From the NCBI RefSeq assembly GCF_913064665.1, contig NZ_CAJYBT010000006.1, positions 1 to 64,000 on the forward strand: DNA of 64,000 bases, read 5' to 3'. The position numbers and the translations under genes are program-made. Of this stretch, positions 25,671 to 34,614 are shown piece after piece; within the stretch, counting starts at the first letter, position 1, and every line of letters starts with the position of its first letter. This DNA is from an uncultured Thioclava sp. (lineage in GTDB: Bacteria > Pseudomonadota > Alphaproteobacteria > Rhodobacterales > Rhodobacteraceae). The notes below the pieces were generated by a model that did no database searches, was not told where the DNA came from, and saw nothing but the letters and a program-made list of their open reading frames with translations.

Positions 25671-26924
25671 TCATTTCATCCTCATCTTCTCGGGGTTGAA
25701 ATCGATTTCGATCGTTTTCCATTGTGCATATTTGTCAGACGGGAGCGGGAAACCATCCGAGCCACAGCGCACAATCGCGCGCTTGCCCGCCTCGAACGCC
25801 TGATCGACTGCGGCCCCCGTGCCGCCCGCCGAATCCACCAGCTTGATCGAGCTGATGATCGGGTGGCCATCGGGGCGCATCTCGACCGACAGCGTGACCG
25901 TTGTGCGCAGCGCATCCGAACTGAGCGCGCCGACGTTCCAGCACTGTTTCACATCCACGATCAGCGCGTCTTTCTCGCCCGCCGTAATCGGCGGACCCAC
26001 CGGGGCCTGACCGGTTCCGCCCGTGCCTTCACCGCCCAGTGCCGCTGCCAGCGCATCCGTCACCGCCGCGTTTGAATCGGCCTTTTTCGGGGGTGCTGCC
26101 GGTGCAGGTTTGGCCGGTGCAGGTTTGGCCGGTGCCGGTTTGGCTGTTTCCGGTTTGCTGGGCGTATCAGGCTTGGCAGGCGTGTCCGCCGCAGCCGTTT
26201 GCGTCGGCGCGGGCGGTTTGGGTTTGCTGGCCGGACGCGGTGACGACAGCGGCGCCGAGGTCTCGGGCGCGGTGTCGGTTTTCGTCGCTTCGGTCACGAT
26301 TTCCGTGGTCGCCTCGGGCGGAGCCTCGGATTGTTTGGGCTTGGGCGGAACCGGCACGGGCTTGGCCGTGGGATCGGGCGTTTCCTGAGGCTTCGCGGTC
26401 TCGGCCACCTTCGCTTCCGGCGGCGGTGGTGGCGTCGGTGTGGGGGCCACGCGCGGCACGTCCTTGGGCTTGGGTTGCGGCGAAATCTTGGGCGAGAGCG
26501 TGTCTGACGGCACTTCGACAGGCGGCGCCATCACCGGCGGCGTCTGCGCAACATCGGTGGGCGCGGGCGGCTCGGTCAGCGCGCTGACATCGGGCTGCGC
26601 ATCAGGTTTGGGCGCAGGCACGGGTTTGGGCGTGGGTTCGGGCTTCGCCTGCACATCGGGTGCGGGCGTGTCGGGCGGCGTCGCGGCATCGGGCGTTTTG
26701 GGCGCGATGGGCGCTTGCGGATCGGGCGTGGGCTGGGGCGCATCCTTGGGCGCCGAAGCCATCATCGCGTTGAAATCCTGCTGCGACATCACCGCGACCT
26801 GACTGATCACCGTGGGCTCGTTGGGCTTGGGCTTAAACAAAGCCCCGCCCACGATAGCCCAAAGGATCACCCCCGCATGGAGCGCCGCCGAAACACCATA
26901 GCCGATCTTGTCCGCCCGGTTCAT
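25671..26924 (-). CDS. tolA: Tol-Pal system protein TolA
   Basis: A 417-residue inner-membrane protein from the ATG at 26924. One N-terminal helix (about 10-30) precedes a very long Pro/Ala/Lys-rich periplasmic region (about 40-310) and a C-terminal TonB-like domain (about 315-417, VKQCWNVGALSSDA and SVEMRPDGHPIISSIKLV). TolA transmits the proton-motive force from TolQR to TolB/Pal. The linker is PT/PK-repeat-like rather than the Ala/Lys/Glu helix of E. coli, as is common in alphaproteobacteria. It contains a 15-bp tandem repeat. Confidence 0.92.
   Translation of the reverse strand: MNRADKIGYGVSAALHAGVILWAIVGGALFKPKPNEPTVISQVAVMSQQDFNAMMASAPKDAPQPTPDPQAPIAPKTPDAATPPDTPAPDVQAKPEPTPKPVPAPKPDAQPDVSALTEPPAPTDVAQTPPVMAPPVEVPSDTLSPKISPQPKPKDVPRVAPTPTPPPPPEAKVAETAKPQETPDPTAKPVPVPPKPKQSEAPPEATTEIVTEATKTDTAPETSAPLSSPRPASKPKPPAPTQTAAADTPAKPDTPSKPETAKPAPAKPAPAKPAPAAPPKKADSNAAVTDALAAALGGEGTGGTGQAPVGPPITAGEKDALIVDVKQCWNVGALSSDALRTTVTLSVEMRPDGHPIISSIKLVDSAGGTGAAVDQAFEAGKRAIVRCGSDGFPLPSDKYAQWKTIEIDFNPEKMRMK
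26101..26145. repeat. Three 15-bp tandem repeats in tolA
   Basis: GGTGCAGGTTTGGCC at 26101 and 26116 are identical, and a third copy at 26131 differs at two bases. They encode the (PAKPA) units of the TolA linker on the minus strand. Copy number could vary without a frameshift. Confidence 0.85.
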
Positions 26925-26943
26925 TGAAATGTGCCCCCTGGGC

Positions 26944-27423
26944 TCAATTCCCGGCAGGTGCCGCCATCTGCGGCCCCCCGGCATCGGTGACCAATGTGAT
27001 ATTCGAGAAACCCGCCCCGTTGAGCGCCCCCATCACCTCGACCACTTTCGAATAGGCGATCTTGCCATCTGCACGCAGGAAGATCTTGTTGCTGTCGCGC
27101 TCTTTCGCGATCGCCTGAAGACGCGCCACCAGTTGATCGGCGGGCACTTCGGAATTCATCAGCGCCACCTTGCCATCGGCTTGGATCGACACTGTCAGCG
27201 GCACTTCTGCCTCGGTCGGAACCGCCTTGGCCGCCGTTTTCGGCAGCTCCAGCGGCACACCCACCGTCATCATCGGTGCAGCCACCATGAAAATCACCAA
27301 CAACACCAGCATCACGTCCACCATCGGTGTGACATTGATCTCGCTCATCGCGGTATGGCGCGAAGCACCCCCGCGTCTGCGCCGCGACCCGCCAGAACTA
27401 CGTTTTGCAACCCCCGCGCCCAT
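26944..27423 (-). CDS. tolR: TolR/ExbD family protein
   Basis: A 159-residue protein from the ATG at 27423, one base after the tolQ stop. A basic N-terminus (RSSGGSRRRRGG) precedes SEINVTPMVDVMLVLLVIFMV, which holds the single membrane helix with the proton-path Asp, and a periplasmic domain to the end. It forms the TolQR motor that energises TolA. Family length is about 140-160. Confidence 0.95.
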   Translation of the reverse strand: MGAGVAKRSSGGSRRRRGGASRHTAMSEINVTPMVDVMLVLLVIFMVAAPMMTVGVPLELPKTAAKAVPTEAEVPLTVSIQADGKVALMNSEVPADQLVARLQAIAKERDSNKIFLRADGKIAYSKVVEVMGALNGAGFSNITLVTDAGGPQMAAPAGN

Positions 27424-27424
27424 G

Positions 27425-28120
27425 TCAGCCGTCCAACTGACGCGAGAGGATGGTGGTGAATTCGTCGGCAAACGCCTCATAGCCAGAGGCAATCCGGTCG
27501 GCATCCGAAGACAGCTTGTTATAGAAGATCACCGCCGGGATTGCCGCGAGCAGCCCCAGCGCGGTTGCCACCAGCGCCTCGGAAATACCCGGTGCAACCA
27601 CGGCCAGCGAGGTGTTTTGCGAGATTGCGATTTCCTGGAACGCGACCTTGATTCCCCAAACCGTGCCGAACAGCCCCACGAAGGGCGAGATCGAGCCCAC
27701 AGTTGCAAGGAAATTCAGGCCGTAATTCAGCCCCTCGGTCGCCTTGAGGATCGCCACATCCATTGAGCGCTCGATGCGCGCCTGCGCCCCGGCGATCAAT
27801 ACTCCGTCTTGTCGATGCGAGCGTCGCCACTCCATCATACCAGCGGCGAAAATCTTTTGGCTTGCGCCATCGGGCGCCGGGCCGATCTGGTCGAACAGCT
27901 CATCAAGCGGCTCTCCCGACCAGAAAGCGCGATCAAAGGCCTCTGCCTCGGCTTTCGCCGCGCGATAAGCGATGAATTTGCGCACGATGATCGCCCATGA
28001 CCAAAAGCTGGCCACCACAAGGATGATCATTACGAGTTTGACGGTAAACGATGCACGCACGAAAAGTGCCAGCAGGGAGAAGTCGATCTCCTGCGCCATC
28101 GCAAGCGAAGATTGGTCCAT
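27425..28120 (-). CDS. tolQ: TolQ proton channel (MotA/TolQ/ExbB family)
   Basis: A 231-residue inner-membrane protein with three helices at about 20-42, 135-160 and 175-195. The conserved cytoplasmic and channel motifs LNFLATVGSISPFVGLFGTVWGI and ISEALVATALGLLAAIPAV are present. It is the motor partner of TolR. Upstream, 119 bp separate it from ybgC and contain an inverted repeat GCCACG-TTGT-CGTGGC (28150-28165), so a promoter may lie there. Confidence 0.95.
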   Translation of the reverse strand: MDQSSLAMAQEIDFSLLALFVRASFTVKLVMIILVVASFWSWAIIVRKFIAYRAAKAEAEAFDRAFWSGEPLDELFDQIGPAPDGASQKIFAAGMMEWRRSHRQDGVLIAGAQARIERSMDVAILKATEGLNYGLNFLATVGSISPFVGLFGTVWGIKVAFQEIAISQNTSLAVVAPGISEALVATALGLLAAIPAVIFYNKLSSDADRIASGYEAFADEFTTILSRQLDG

Positions 28121-28239
28121 GAATACTGCTCGCCGTTTTTTGGGGCCACGTTGTCGTGGCTCTGATTACCAGCGATTCTACCCCAGCAGTAAGGGGAACG
28201 CCATAACAACGTTGTAATCGCGCCCTAGAATGGCCCCAT

Positions 28240-28641
28240 TCAATGCAGTTTGGGCGCCAGTTTGCGGCGTATATCGGCGGGAAGTCGCTGAGGCGCACCG
28301 CCCTCGCCCAAGCACACGATCGTCACAGTGGCTGTGAACAGCATTTCGCCATCGCGCGTCACGGCCTGATCCATCACAAGCCGCGCCCCGGTATCGGCCA
28401 CCAACGCCGTTACGACCACCAGTTGATCATCGAATTTCGCGGGGCGCAGATAGTCTGCCTCGACCCGGCGCACGGCAAAAACGATGCCATGATTGGCCTT
28501 GAGCGCCACCTGATCGACCCCGAGCGAGCGGATAAATTCCGACCGCCCGCGTTCAATGAATTTCAGGTAGTTGGCGTAATAGACGATGCCCGCGAGATCG
28601 GTGTCCTCGTAATAGACCCGGATCGGAAATTCATGTGCCAT
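28240..28641 (-). CDS. ybgC: Acyl-CoA thioesterase YbgC (Tol-Pal associated)
   Basis: A 133-residue hot-dog-fold thioesterase from the ATG at 28641, with AGGAGG 6 nt upstream. The catalytic signature YYEDTDLAGIVYYANYLKF lies at about 8-26, followed by ERGRSEFIR. YbgC hydrolyses acyl-CoA or acyl-ACP and is regularly the first gene of tol-pal operons; its link to the envelope is through phospholipid metabolism. It is the head of the cluster here, diverging from an unrelated membrane-protein gene. Confidence 0.93.
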   Translation of the reverse strand: MAHEFPIRVYYEDTDLAGIVYYANYLKFIERGRSEFIRSLGVDQVALKANHGIVFAVRRVEADYLRPAKFDDQLVVVTALVADTGARLVMDQAVTRDGEMLFTATVTIVCLGEGGAPQRLPADIRRKLAPKLH

Positions 28642-28745
28642 GCGCGCCTCCTGATGTGCCAAAGGCTTAGACCGGGGGCGCCGGGCAGGCAAGCTTGACC
28701 GGTGTAGTGAATTGCCGCAGGCTCGCGGCAGTCTTGAGGTTTTTG

Positions 28746-29786
28746 ATGATGATTTTTTTTGGCCTATTGCTGATTGCTTTATTGGGCGCGCCCTTGGTCG
28801 CTGCCGGCACCTTGGGCAAATGGGCGCACCCCCTGATCAAGCTCTCCGCGCTTGTCAGCGGTCTATTTTCCATCCTCTTCTTATTCGTGACCTTCCTTTT
28901 TGGTGGGGCAGGCGGGATCGTATTTGGCGCTCTGGCACTGTGCTCACACGGGGTCGCGGCACTGATCAGCCGGGTCCAGCGGCGCAATCTGCGCCGCGGA
29001 TTGGCACTCGTTACCGCGCTGATCGCCAGCCTACCGGGCATTTATTTCAGCGTGAGCGGCATCCGGGACTGGCGCACAGAGCAACGCAATTCCGCGATCT
29101 GGTCCGAGTTGTCGAAATCCCCGACCCTGCCCGCGCAGCTCGGGGCGGTGCGGCTGAGCCTGCCCTTTTCCCCGGTGCTAGAGCTGGAACAGTATTGCGA
29201 TGCAACCGCGCCCGAACGGGTGCTGAACTGCGGTGAGCTCGGGATGGGCTTACGCCGCGGCGTGAGGGTGATGCGCGCACCGCCCGCCTTGCCCAATCAG
29301 GTGGCGCAGCTCGAAGGCCTGACCCTGCACCGTTTCGGCCCCTCCTGCACGGACACCCCGAGCGCCGTTGGGTGCCTGTCCCCAAGCGTTCTACACAGCT
29401 CGTGCGAAGCCCGGCCCGAATTGGCAGCAAGCCCTTGGTGCATGGGCGGGCTCTCGCATGAGGTCTGGCTGCGCGCGGCGGGCGGGCATTCGACCCCGAT
29501 CTCCGTGAGATTGAGGGGTTACGATCCCTCGACCCTCCCCAAGCTCAAGCCAGACGCCACGGAAAAGCCCGTGGGTATCCTCTGCTCTGACACCCGCGAC
29601 AAGATGTTGCGCGAAAGACCCGAGGCCGGATTGAGCCGACTTTGCGCGATCCTGTATCAGCCGCGGCAGGGGATCGAAGCGTTGATCATCCTCGATCACA
29701 TGAGCCCCGCCGAGATGCTGCTCTCCTTTGCCGCCGCGCGGGCTGAGTTGGCGCCACTGCTCGACGCGATGATCGATCAGCCTTGA
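28746..29786 (+). CDS. Uncharacterised membrane protein with Cys-rich outer domain
   Basis: About 346 residues. The start is one of two adjacent ATGs at 28746/28749, with GAGG about 7 nt upstream. Helices lie at about 3-25, 30-58, 60-80 and 95-112. A soluble, presumably periplasmic, region of about 230 residues follows, with several Cys (EQYCDA, VLNCGELG, GPSCTDTP, VGCLSP, HSSCEA) that suggest disulfides. I recognise no family. It diverges from ybgC, and its last 10 bases overlap the convergent gene at 29777. Confidence 0.7.
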   Translation: MMIFFGLLLIALLGAPLVAAGTLGKWAHPLIKLSALVSGLFSILFLFVTFLFGGAGGIVFGALALCSHGVAALISRVQRRNLRRGLALVTALIASLPGIYFSVSGIRDWRTEQRNSAIWSELSKSPTLPAQLGAVRLSLPFSPVLELEQYCDATAPERVLNCGELGMGLRRGVRVMRAPPALPNQVAQLEGLTLHRFGPSCTDTPSAVGCLSPSVLHSSCEARPELAASPWCMGGLSHEVWLRAAGGHSTPISVRLRGYDPSTLPKLKPDATEKPVGILCSDTRDKMLRERPEAGLSRLCAILYQPRQGIEALIILDHMSPAEMLLSFAAARAELAPLLDAMIDQP

Positions 29787-30418
29787 GCGCCGATCCGCGC
29801 CGCCAGCCGCAGCGCGTGGCTCGGGTCTTTGGCCACCGCGGGCATCACCCGATCATAGCCCGCCGCAATGACGGCCGCGATCTCGGGGCGCAAAACGGTG
29901 ACCCCCTGCGCCATCGCAAGAGGCGAGCGCTCGCTAAAGGCGGTATCCGACCACAGCACGATCATCTGCACCGCCTGTTGCAACGCGATCACCTCGGCGG
30001 GCACCTCATCAAGCCCCGCATCCATACGCACGAAACTGAAACAGGCCCGGATCGCGCCGTCGGGATCGAACCGGAACACCCGATACTGGCTTGCCCCCTG
30101 ATCGTCGAGCCGCACGACCAGATCTTGCAAACCGTCGATCAGGTGATCGAGATTGGGCACCTCAAGCAATTCCTGCCAGTCGCGAAAGAAGAAGATCATC
30201 AGGTTCGCGCCAAGCTCGGGGTCGGTCTCGGCCATCTTGTGGCCTGCCAGTGCGACCACGGCCTCAACCGCGCCCTTCACGGTCGCCAAAGTCCCGGCCT
30301 CGACCCCGAATACGACGGGCACGATCGGACGTCCCCAGCGCGCAAACAGGTATTCGCCCGAGCCCCGTGTGAACAGCGTCTCGATGGTCTGTTCGGTGAT
30401 CTGGCGCTGTTCGCTCAT
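29777..30418 (-). CDS. Conserved hypothetical protein
   Basis: A 213-residue soluble protein with no signal peptide or clear membrane helix. AGGAGT lies about 9 nt upstream of the ATG at 30418. Features include acidic segments and FFFRDWQELLEVPNLDHL, DLVVRLDDQGASQYRVF, and a hydrophobic segment EVIALQQAVQMIVLWSD. I do not recognise the family. It overlaps the convergent membrane-protein gene by 10 nt and diverges from ycjX, so it stands alone transcriptionally. Confidence 0.7.
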   Translation of the reverse strand: MSEQRQITEQTIETLFTRGSGEYLFARWGRPIVPVVFGVEAGTLATVKGAVEAVVALAGHKMAETDPELGANLMIFFFRDWQELLEVPNLDHLIDGLQDLVVRLDDQGASQYRVFRFDPDGAIRACFSFVRMDAGLDEVPAEVIALQQAVQMIVLWSDTAFSERSPLAMAQGVTVLRPEIAAVIAAGYDRVMPAVAKDPSHALRLAARIGAQG

Positions 30419-30575
30419 CCTGACTCCTTGTGCGGTTGCCCCAATCTAGGGGATTGCGGCGCGCTCGAAAAGGGGCAGGCGGGCGCTCGGCACTGGCAGA
30501 CGGGGCGCATTGCACCTTTCAACCGCGCCGGGCACTGTTTATCTTGGGGCCAGAAATCGTAGCGAGGGGCGGCAG

Positions 30576-31979
30576 TTGGGCATTTCCGATATAGCGGACG
30601 GGATCACGCGCGGGTTCGAAGGCATCGGCGCGCAGGTCTCGCAAACGCTGTTCGAACCGGTTGTGCGCCTCGGCGTGACGGGGCTGTCGCGCGCGGGCAA
30701 GACGGTGTTCATCACGTCGCTGGTGGCCAATCTGCTCGATCGCGGACGCATGCCTGCGCTAAGCGCGGCCAACGACATCACCGCCGCCTTCCTGCAACCC
30801 CAGCCCGACGATACCGTGCCGCGTTTTGACTATGAAAGCCACCTCGCCGCGCTGACCGGCCCAAACCCGCATTGGCCCGAAGGCACCCGTGCGGTGTCCG
30901 AACTGCGCCTCTCCTTTCGTATCCAGCCGCGCGGTTTGCTGGGCGCAATGCGCGGCCCGCGCGTGGTGCATCTTGATATCGTGGATTATCCCGGCGAATG
31001 GCTGCTTGATCTCGGGCTGATGGACAAGAGCTATACGCAATGGAGCGCGCAGGCCCTCGCCCGCTTGCCCAACCGCCCCAAGGGTGCCGAATATCTAAAA
31101 CAAGCCGAGGCCGTTGATGGCACGACCGAGTTTAACGAACCAAGCGCCAAAGCGCTGGCATTCGCTTTTACCGATCACCTGAACGCTGCACGCGAAGCGG
31201 GGTTCTCTGACTGCACGCCCGGGCGCTTCCTGCTACCCGGAGAGTTGGCCGGATCGCCGGCACTGACCTTCGCGCCCCTGCCCGAGGGGGCGGCCCCGCG
31301 CGGCTCGTTACGTCGCGAGATGGAGCGCCGTTACGAAGCCTATAAACGCGAGATCGTGCGCCCGTTCTTTCGCGATCATTTTGCCAAGATCGACCGGCAG
31401 GTGGTGCTAGTCGATGTGCTGGGCGCGATTCATGCCGGGCCAGCGGCGCTCGAAGATCTGCGCGGCTCGATGGCCGACATCCTGTCGGCATTTCGCCCCG
31501 GTACGGCGGGCTGGCTCGCCTCGCTTCTGGGCGCGCGCCGCGTCGAACGCATCCTGTTTGCCGCGACCAAGGCCGATCATTTGCACCATTCGCAACATGC
31601 CCGCCTGACCGCGATCACCGGCGCGCTGCTGCGCGAGGCCAAGGATCGCGCAGATTTCTCAGGCGCCAAGACGCTGGCTCTGTCGCTGGCAGCGCTGCGC
31701 ACGACCACCGAAGAAGAGATCACCCATGATAGCGCGACCTTGAAGGCGGTGCGCGGCCGCCTTGAGACTGGCAAGTCGGTGGCGCTTTATCCCGGTGAAC
31801 TGCCCTCGGACCCCGCACATCTGCTGGCCCCTGCGGCTCAGGGCGCGCAAGCGTGGCTGGATGAGGATTACGCGATCATGAATTTCGCCCCCGCCCCGGT
31901 GATCCTGAAACCCGGCGAAGGCCCGCCGCATATCCGGCTGGATCGCGCCGCTGAATTCCTGATCGGGGACAAGCTATGA
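30576..31979 (+). CDS. ycjX: YcjX family GTP-binding protein (DUF463)
   Basis: A 467-residue P-loop protein. I place the start at TTG 30576, preceded by GAGGGG 6 nt upstream, which gives the length of E. coli YcjX. The Walker A GLSRAGKTVFIT lies at about 38-49. YcjX is a stress-induced nucleotide-binding protein of unknown role, expressed with YcjF; in enterobacteria the pair belongs to the phage-shock regulon. Its ATGA overlap with ycjF confirms coupling. No pspA-like gene is nearby. Confidence 0.88.
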   Translation: MGISDIADGITRGFEGIGAQVSQTLFEPVVRLGVTGLSRAGKTVFITSLVANLLDRGRMPALSAANDITAAFLQPQPDDTVPRFDYESHLAALTGPNPHWPEGTRAVSELRLSFRIQPRGLLGAMRGPRVVHLDIVDYPGEWLLDLGLMDKSYTQWSAQALARLPNRPKGAEYLKQAEAVDGTTEFNEPSAKALAFAFTDHLNAAREAGFSDCTPGRFLLPGELAGSPALTFAPLPEGAAPRGSLRREMERRYEAYKREIVRPFFRDHFAKIDRQVVLVDVLGAIHAGPAALEDLRGSMADILSAFRPGTAGWLASLLGARRVERILFAATKADHLHHSQHARLTAITGALLREAKDRADFSGAKTLALSLAALRTTTEEEITHDSATLKAVRGRLETGKSVALYPGELPSDPAHLLAPAAQGAQAWLDEDYAIMNFAPAPVILKPGEGPPHIRLDRAAEFLIGDKL

Positions 31980-32974
31980 AAAAACCGGTGATGATCGAGA
32001 TCGACGCCGCCCCCTCGCCCGCCGAGGCCGCCCCGATCGAGGATATGCCCGCCGCCACCGAAGAACGCCTTGAGGGCCGCGCGATGCAGATCGCGACCCG
32101 GCTCGGGGCGCGGCGCAGTTCGGGTGTGACCCGGTTTTTCTGGCGCGCCTTGGTGGCGCTGGTCGGGTTCCTCGTTTCGGTCGCACTGTGGCGCTTCATC
32201 GACGGGCTGTTTGCCACGCATCCGATTCTTGGCTGGATCGGCTCGGCACTGGTGCTGGCCTTCGCGCTTGGCGCGCTGCTGATCGCGGGGCGCGAGATCG
32301 CGGCGTTCTCACGTCTGGCGCGGCTCGACAAGGTCCATAAAGAGGTCTCCGAGGCGCTGGCCACCGATGATCTCAACCGCGCGCGCAAGGTGGTGAACCA
32401 TGTCTCGGGGCTGTATGCTGCGCGCGCCGAAATGGAATGGCCGCGCGCAAGGCTGAAAGAGCGTTTCGATGAGGTGCTCGACACCGAGACGCTGATGGGT
32501 CTGGCCGAGACAGAGCTAATGGCCCCGTTGGATGCTGCCGCACGGCTAGAGATCGAGGCCGCCGCGCGCACCGTCGCAACCGTCACGGCACTTGTGCCGC
32601 TGGCTTTGGCGGATGTGGTCACAGCGCTGACCGCCAATCTGCGCATGATCCGCCGCATCGCAGAGATCTATGGCGGGCGTTCGGGCGCGCTTGGCTCGAT
32701 CCGTCTGGCCCGCACGGTGATGACGCATCTGGTGGCAACTGGTGCTGTCGCAGCGGGCGATGATTTGATCGAAACCGTTACCGGCGGGCATTTGATGACC
32801 AAGATTTCGCGCCGCTTCGGCGAAGGTGTCATCAACGGCGCGCTCACGGCCCGTGTCGGCATCGCCGCGCTGGAGGTCTGCCGTCCGATGCCGTTTCGTC
32901 GCCTGAAAAAACCGCGCGTCACCAATCTGATCGGGCGCTCGCTTACGGGTGTGTTTGGCAAGAAAGAGGCCTAG
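31976..32974 (+). CDS. ycjF: YcjF family membrane protein (DUF697, TIGR01620)
   Basis: A 332-residue inner-membrane protein. Two helices lie near 58-78 and 85-105, and a C-terminal DUF697 region with hydrophobic segments runs from about 190 (VATVTALVPLALADVVTALTANLRMIRRIAEIYGGRSG). It starts inside the ycjX stop (ATGA) and is the second gene of the pair. Function is unknown; the pair is linked to membrane stress in other bacteria. A dispersed hairpin element follows immediately. Confidence 0.88.
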   Translation: MKKPVMIEIDAAPSPAEAAPIEDMPAATEERLEGRAMQIATRLGARRSSGVTRFFWRALVALVGFLVSVALWRFIDGLFATHPILGWIGSALVLAFALGALLIAGREIAAFSRLARLDKVHKEVSEALATDDLNRARKVVNHVSGLYAARAEMEWPRARLKERFDEVLDTETLMGLAETELMAPLDAAARLEIEAAARTVATVTALVPLALADVVTALTANLRMIRRIAEIYGGRSGALGSIRLARTVMTHLVATGAVAAGDDLIETVTGGHLMTKISRRFGEGVINGALTARVGIAALEVCRPMPFRRLKKPRVTNLIGRSLTGVFGKKEA

Positions 32975-32977
32975 GCC

Positions 32978-33040
32978 TTTCATCTAGCCGAAAATACTCC
33001 GGGGAGTCTCCGCAGGAGACGGGGCAGCGCCCCCTGCTCA
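32978..33040 (-). repeat. Dispersed extragenic hairpin element, copy A
   Basis: TTTCATCTAGCC-GAAAATACTCCGGGG is followed by a perfect GTCTCC-GCA-GGAGAC hairpin and then GGGGC-AGC-GCCCC. It shares the outer blocks with 42991-43052 and in part with 34568-34610. It sits between convergent genes and could terminate both. Confidence 0.75.
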
Positions 33041-33445
33041 CCTGAGTTTCGGCACTCCCCCCGCCAGCGTTTCGCGATCCACCACGCCTTGGCGCAGGCT
33101 CGTGCCGATCTTATGGGCCAGCGCAGACCAGCGCGCTGCTTGCTCGGGGGGCAATTCCTCGCCCAATACCGTGTCGAACAGCTCCAGCCACCCCGAAAAC
33201 ATCCCCGGACGCACATTTTTGGCCTTGCGATGAGCCATCATCGGCGAGCCGTCATATCCTGGTTCCCGTAGGATCGCGCCTTTCCAGAACGCGGCTACCT
33301 TGGCCTCATGCGCGGGCCAATCCGTGACATGCACGGCAAAAACCGGACCAAGCATGGCATGACCGCGCACGCGCTTATAGAAATGCGCAACGACACGGTC
33401 GATGTCATCGGCGGAAATATCAAAACGGGCGAGCGGCTGTGTCAT
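33038..33445 (-). CDS. Group III truncated haemoglobin
   Basis: A 135-residue globin with the group III pattern: DDIDRVVAHFYKRVRGHAMLGPVF near the N-terminus, FWKGAILREPGYDGSPMMAHRK around residues 53-74 (including the proximal-helix region with His), and PGMFSGWLELFDTVL. Such proteins bind O2 or NO and are linked to redox or nitrosative stress, with a still uncertain role. It lies 49 nt after ruvB on the same strand and may share its transcript. A dispersed element follows its stop. Confidence 0.88.
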   Translation of the reverse strand: MTQPLARFDISADDIDRVVAHFYKRVRGHAMLGPVFAVHVTDWPAHEAKVAAFWKGAILREPGYDGSPMMAHRKAKNVRPGMFSGWLELFDTVLGEELPPEQAARWSALAHKIGTSLRQGVVDRETLAGGVPKLR

Positions 33446-33494
33446 GGATTGCAGATAGGCCTGCGCGCTGGCGCGATCAAGCGGTCAGATCGTC

Positions 33495-34535
33495 TCAGCC
33501 ATCCCCGAACAGATCGGGTTTCGGCGGAGCGGGGCGCGGAGCCTCGAGCCCAAGATGCCGCCAAGCCCGCGCCCCCAACATCCGCCCGCGCGGAGTGCGC
33601 TGAACCAGACCCTGCTGCAGCAGGTAGGGCTCGATCACCTCTTCGATCGCATCGCGCGCCTCCGAGAGTGCCGCCGAGAGCGTTTCCACACCTACCGGGC
33701 CACCGCCGTAATGCTCGGCCATCAGCATCATATAGCGCCGATCCGCCCCATCGAGACCGAGATTATCGACTCCCAGCCGGGTCAGCGCGCGATCCGCGAT
33801 GGCGCGGGTCAAACGCCCGTCACCCTCGATCAAGGCGAAATCGACGACCCGGCGCAGCAGCCGCCCGGCAATCCGCGGCGTGCCGCGCGCGCGCTTGGCG
33901 ATCTCGCGGGTGCCATCGGGATCGGCGGAAATGCCCAGCAGCCGCGCGCCGCGGGTGACAATCTGATCCAGCTCGTCCTCGGTGTAGAATTCCAACCGCG
34001 TCGGGATGCCGAAGCGGTCGCGCAGCGGTGTGGTCAGCAGACCCAATCGCGTGGTCGCGCCGACCAGCGTGAAGGGCTGCAACTCGATGCGCACAGTGCG
34101 CGCGGCAGGCCCCTCGCCAATCACCAGATCGAGCTCGAAATCCTCAAGCGCGGGATAGAGCACCTCTTCGACGGCCGGGTTGAGGCGGTGAATCTCGTCG
34201 ATAAACAGCACGTCGCGCGTCTCGAGATTGGTGAGAATCGCTGCCAGATCGCCTGCCTTGGCCAGCACCGGCCCCGAGGTCATCTTGAAATTCACGCCCA
34301 GTTCGCGCGCCATGATCTGCGCCAGTGTGGTCTTACCCAGACCGGGGGGGCCGTGAAACAGCGTGTGATCCATGGCCTGCCCGCGCAGCTTGGCGCTTTC
34401 GATGAAGACGCGCAGATTGGCGCGCGCCTCTGCCTGACCCACGAAATCCTCAAGCGATTGCGGGCGCAGGGCGCGATCGGCGTCTTCGGGCAGGCGCTCG
34501 GGGCGCAGGGTTGGGTCGGGGTCGGTCATCGTCAT
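33495..34535 (-). CDS. ruvB: Holliday junction helicase RuvB
   Basis: A 346-residue AAA+ motor of the RuvABC resolvasome. Walker [14 protein letters not shown] lies at about 60-72, Walker [14 protein letters not shown] at about 110-122, and the C-terminal winged helix includes [14 protein letters not shown]. It drives branch migration. Two in-frame ATGs (34535, 34529) are possible, neither with a strong ribosome site. It is separated from ruvA by a 79-nt gap holding a dispersed element. Confidence 0.97.
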   Translation of the reverse strand: MTMTDPDPTLRPERLPEDADRALRPQSLEDFVGQAEARANLRVFIESAKLRGQAMDHTLFHGPPGLGKTTLAQIMARELGVNFKMTSGPVLAKAGDLAAILTNLETRDVLFIDEIHRLNPAVEEVLYPALEDFELDLVIGEGPAARTVRIELQPFTLVGATTRLGLLTTPLRDRFGIPTRLEFYTEDELDQIVTRGARLLGISADPDGTREIAKRARGTPRIAGRLLRRVVDFALIEGDGRLTRAIADRALTRLGVDNLGLDGADRRYMMLMAEHYGGGPVGVETLSAALSEARDAIEEVIEPYLLQQGLVQRTPRGRMLGARAWRHLGLEAPRPAPPKPDLFGDG

Positions 34536-34567
34536 TCAGTGTTGCGCCTGTTGCGGGCCGAGGCAAG

Positions 34568-34610
34568 CGGGGCTCTGCCCCGGACCCCGGGATATTTTGA
34601 TCAAGAGGAA
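34568..34610 (+). repeat. Dispersed extragenic element, shorter copy C
   Basis: CGGGGCTCTGCCCCGG, then ACCCCGGGATATTTTGATCAAGAGGAA. It is the same element family as copies A and B in the opposite orientation, but lacks the central variable hairpin. It lies between ruvA and ruvB inside an operon, so it cannot be a simple full terminator. Confidence 0.6.
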
Positions 34611-34614
34611 GCCC

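Noticed and set aside
26023..26802. Gly/Ala-rich plus-strand frames that look like repetitive cell-surface proteins
   Set aside because: They are the reverse complement of the Pro/Ala/Lys-rich TolA linker.
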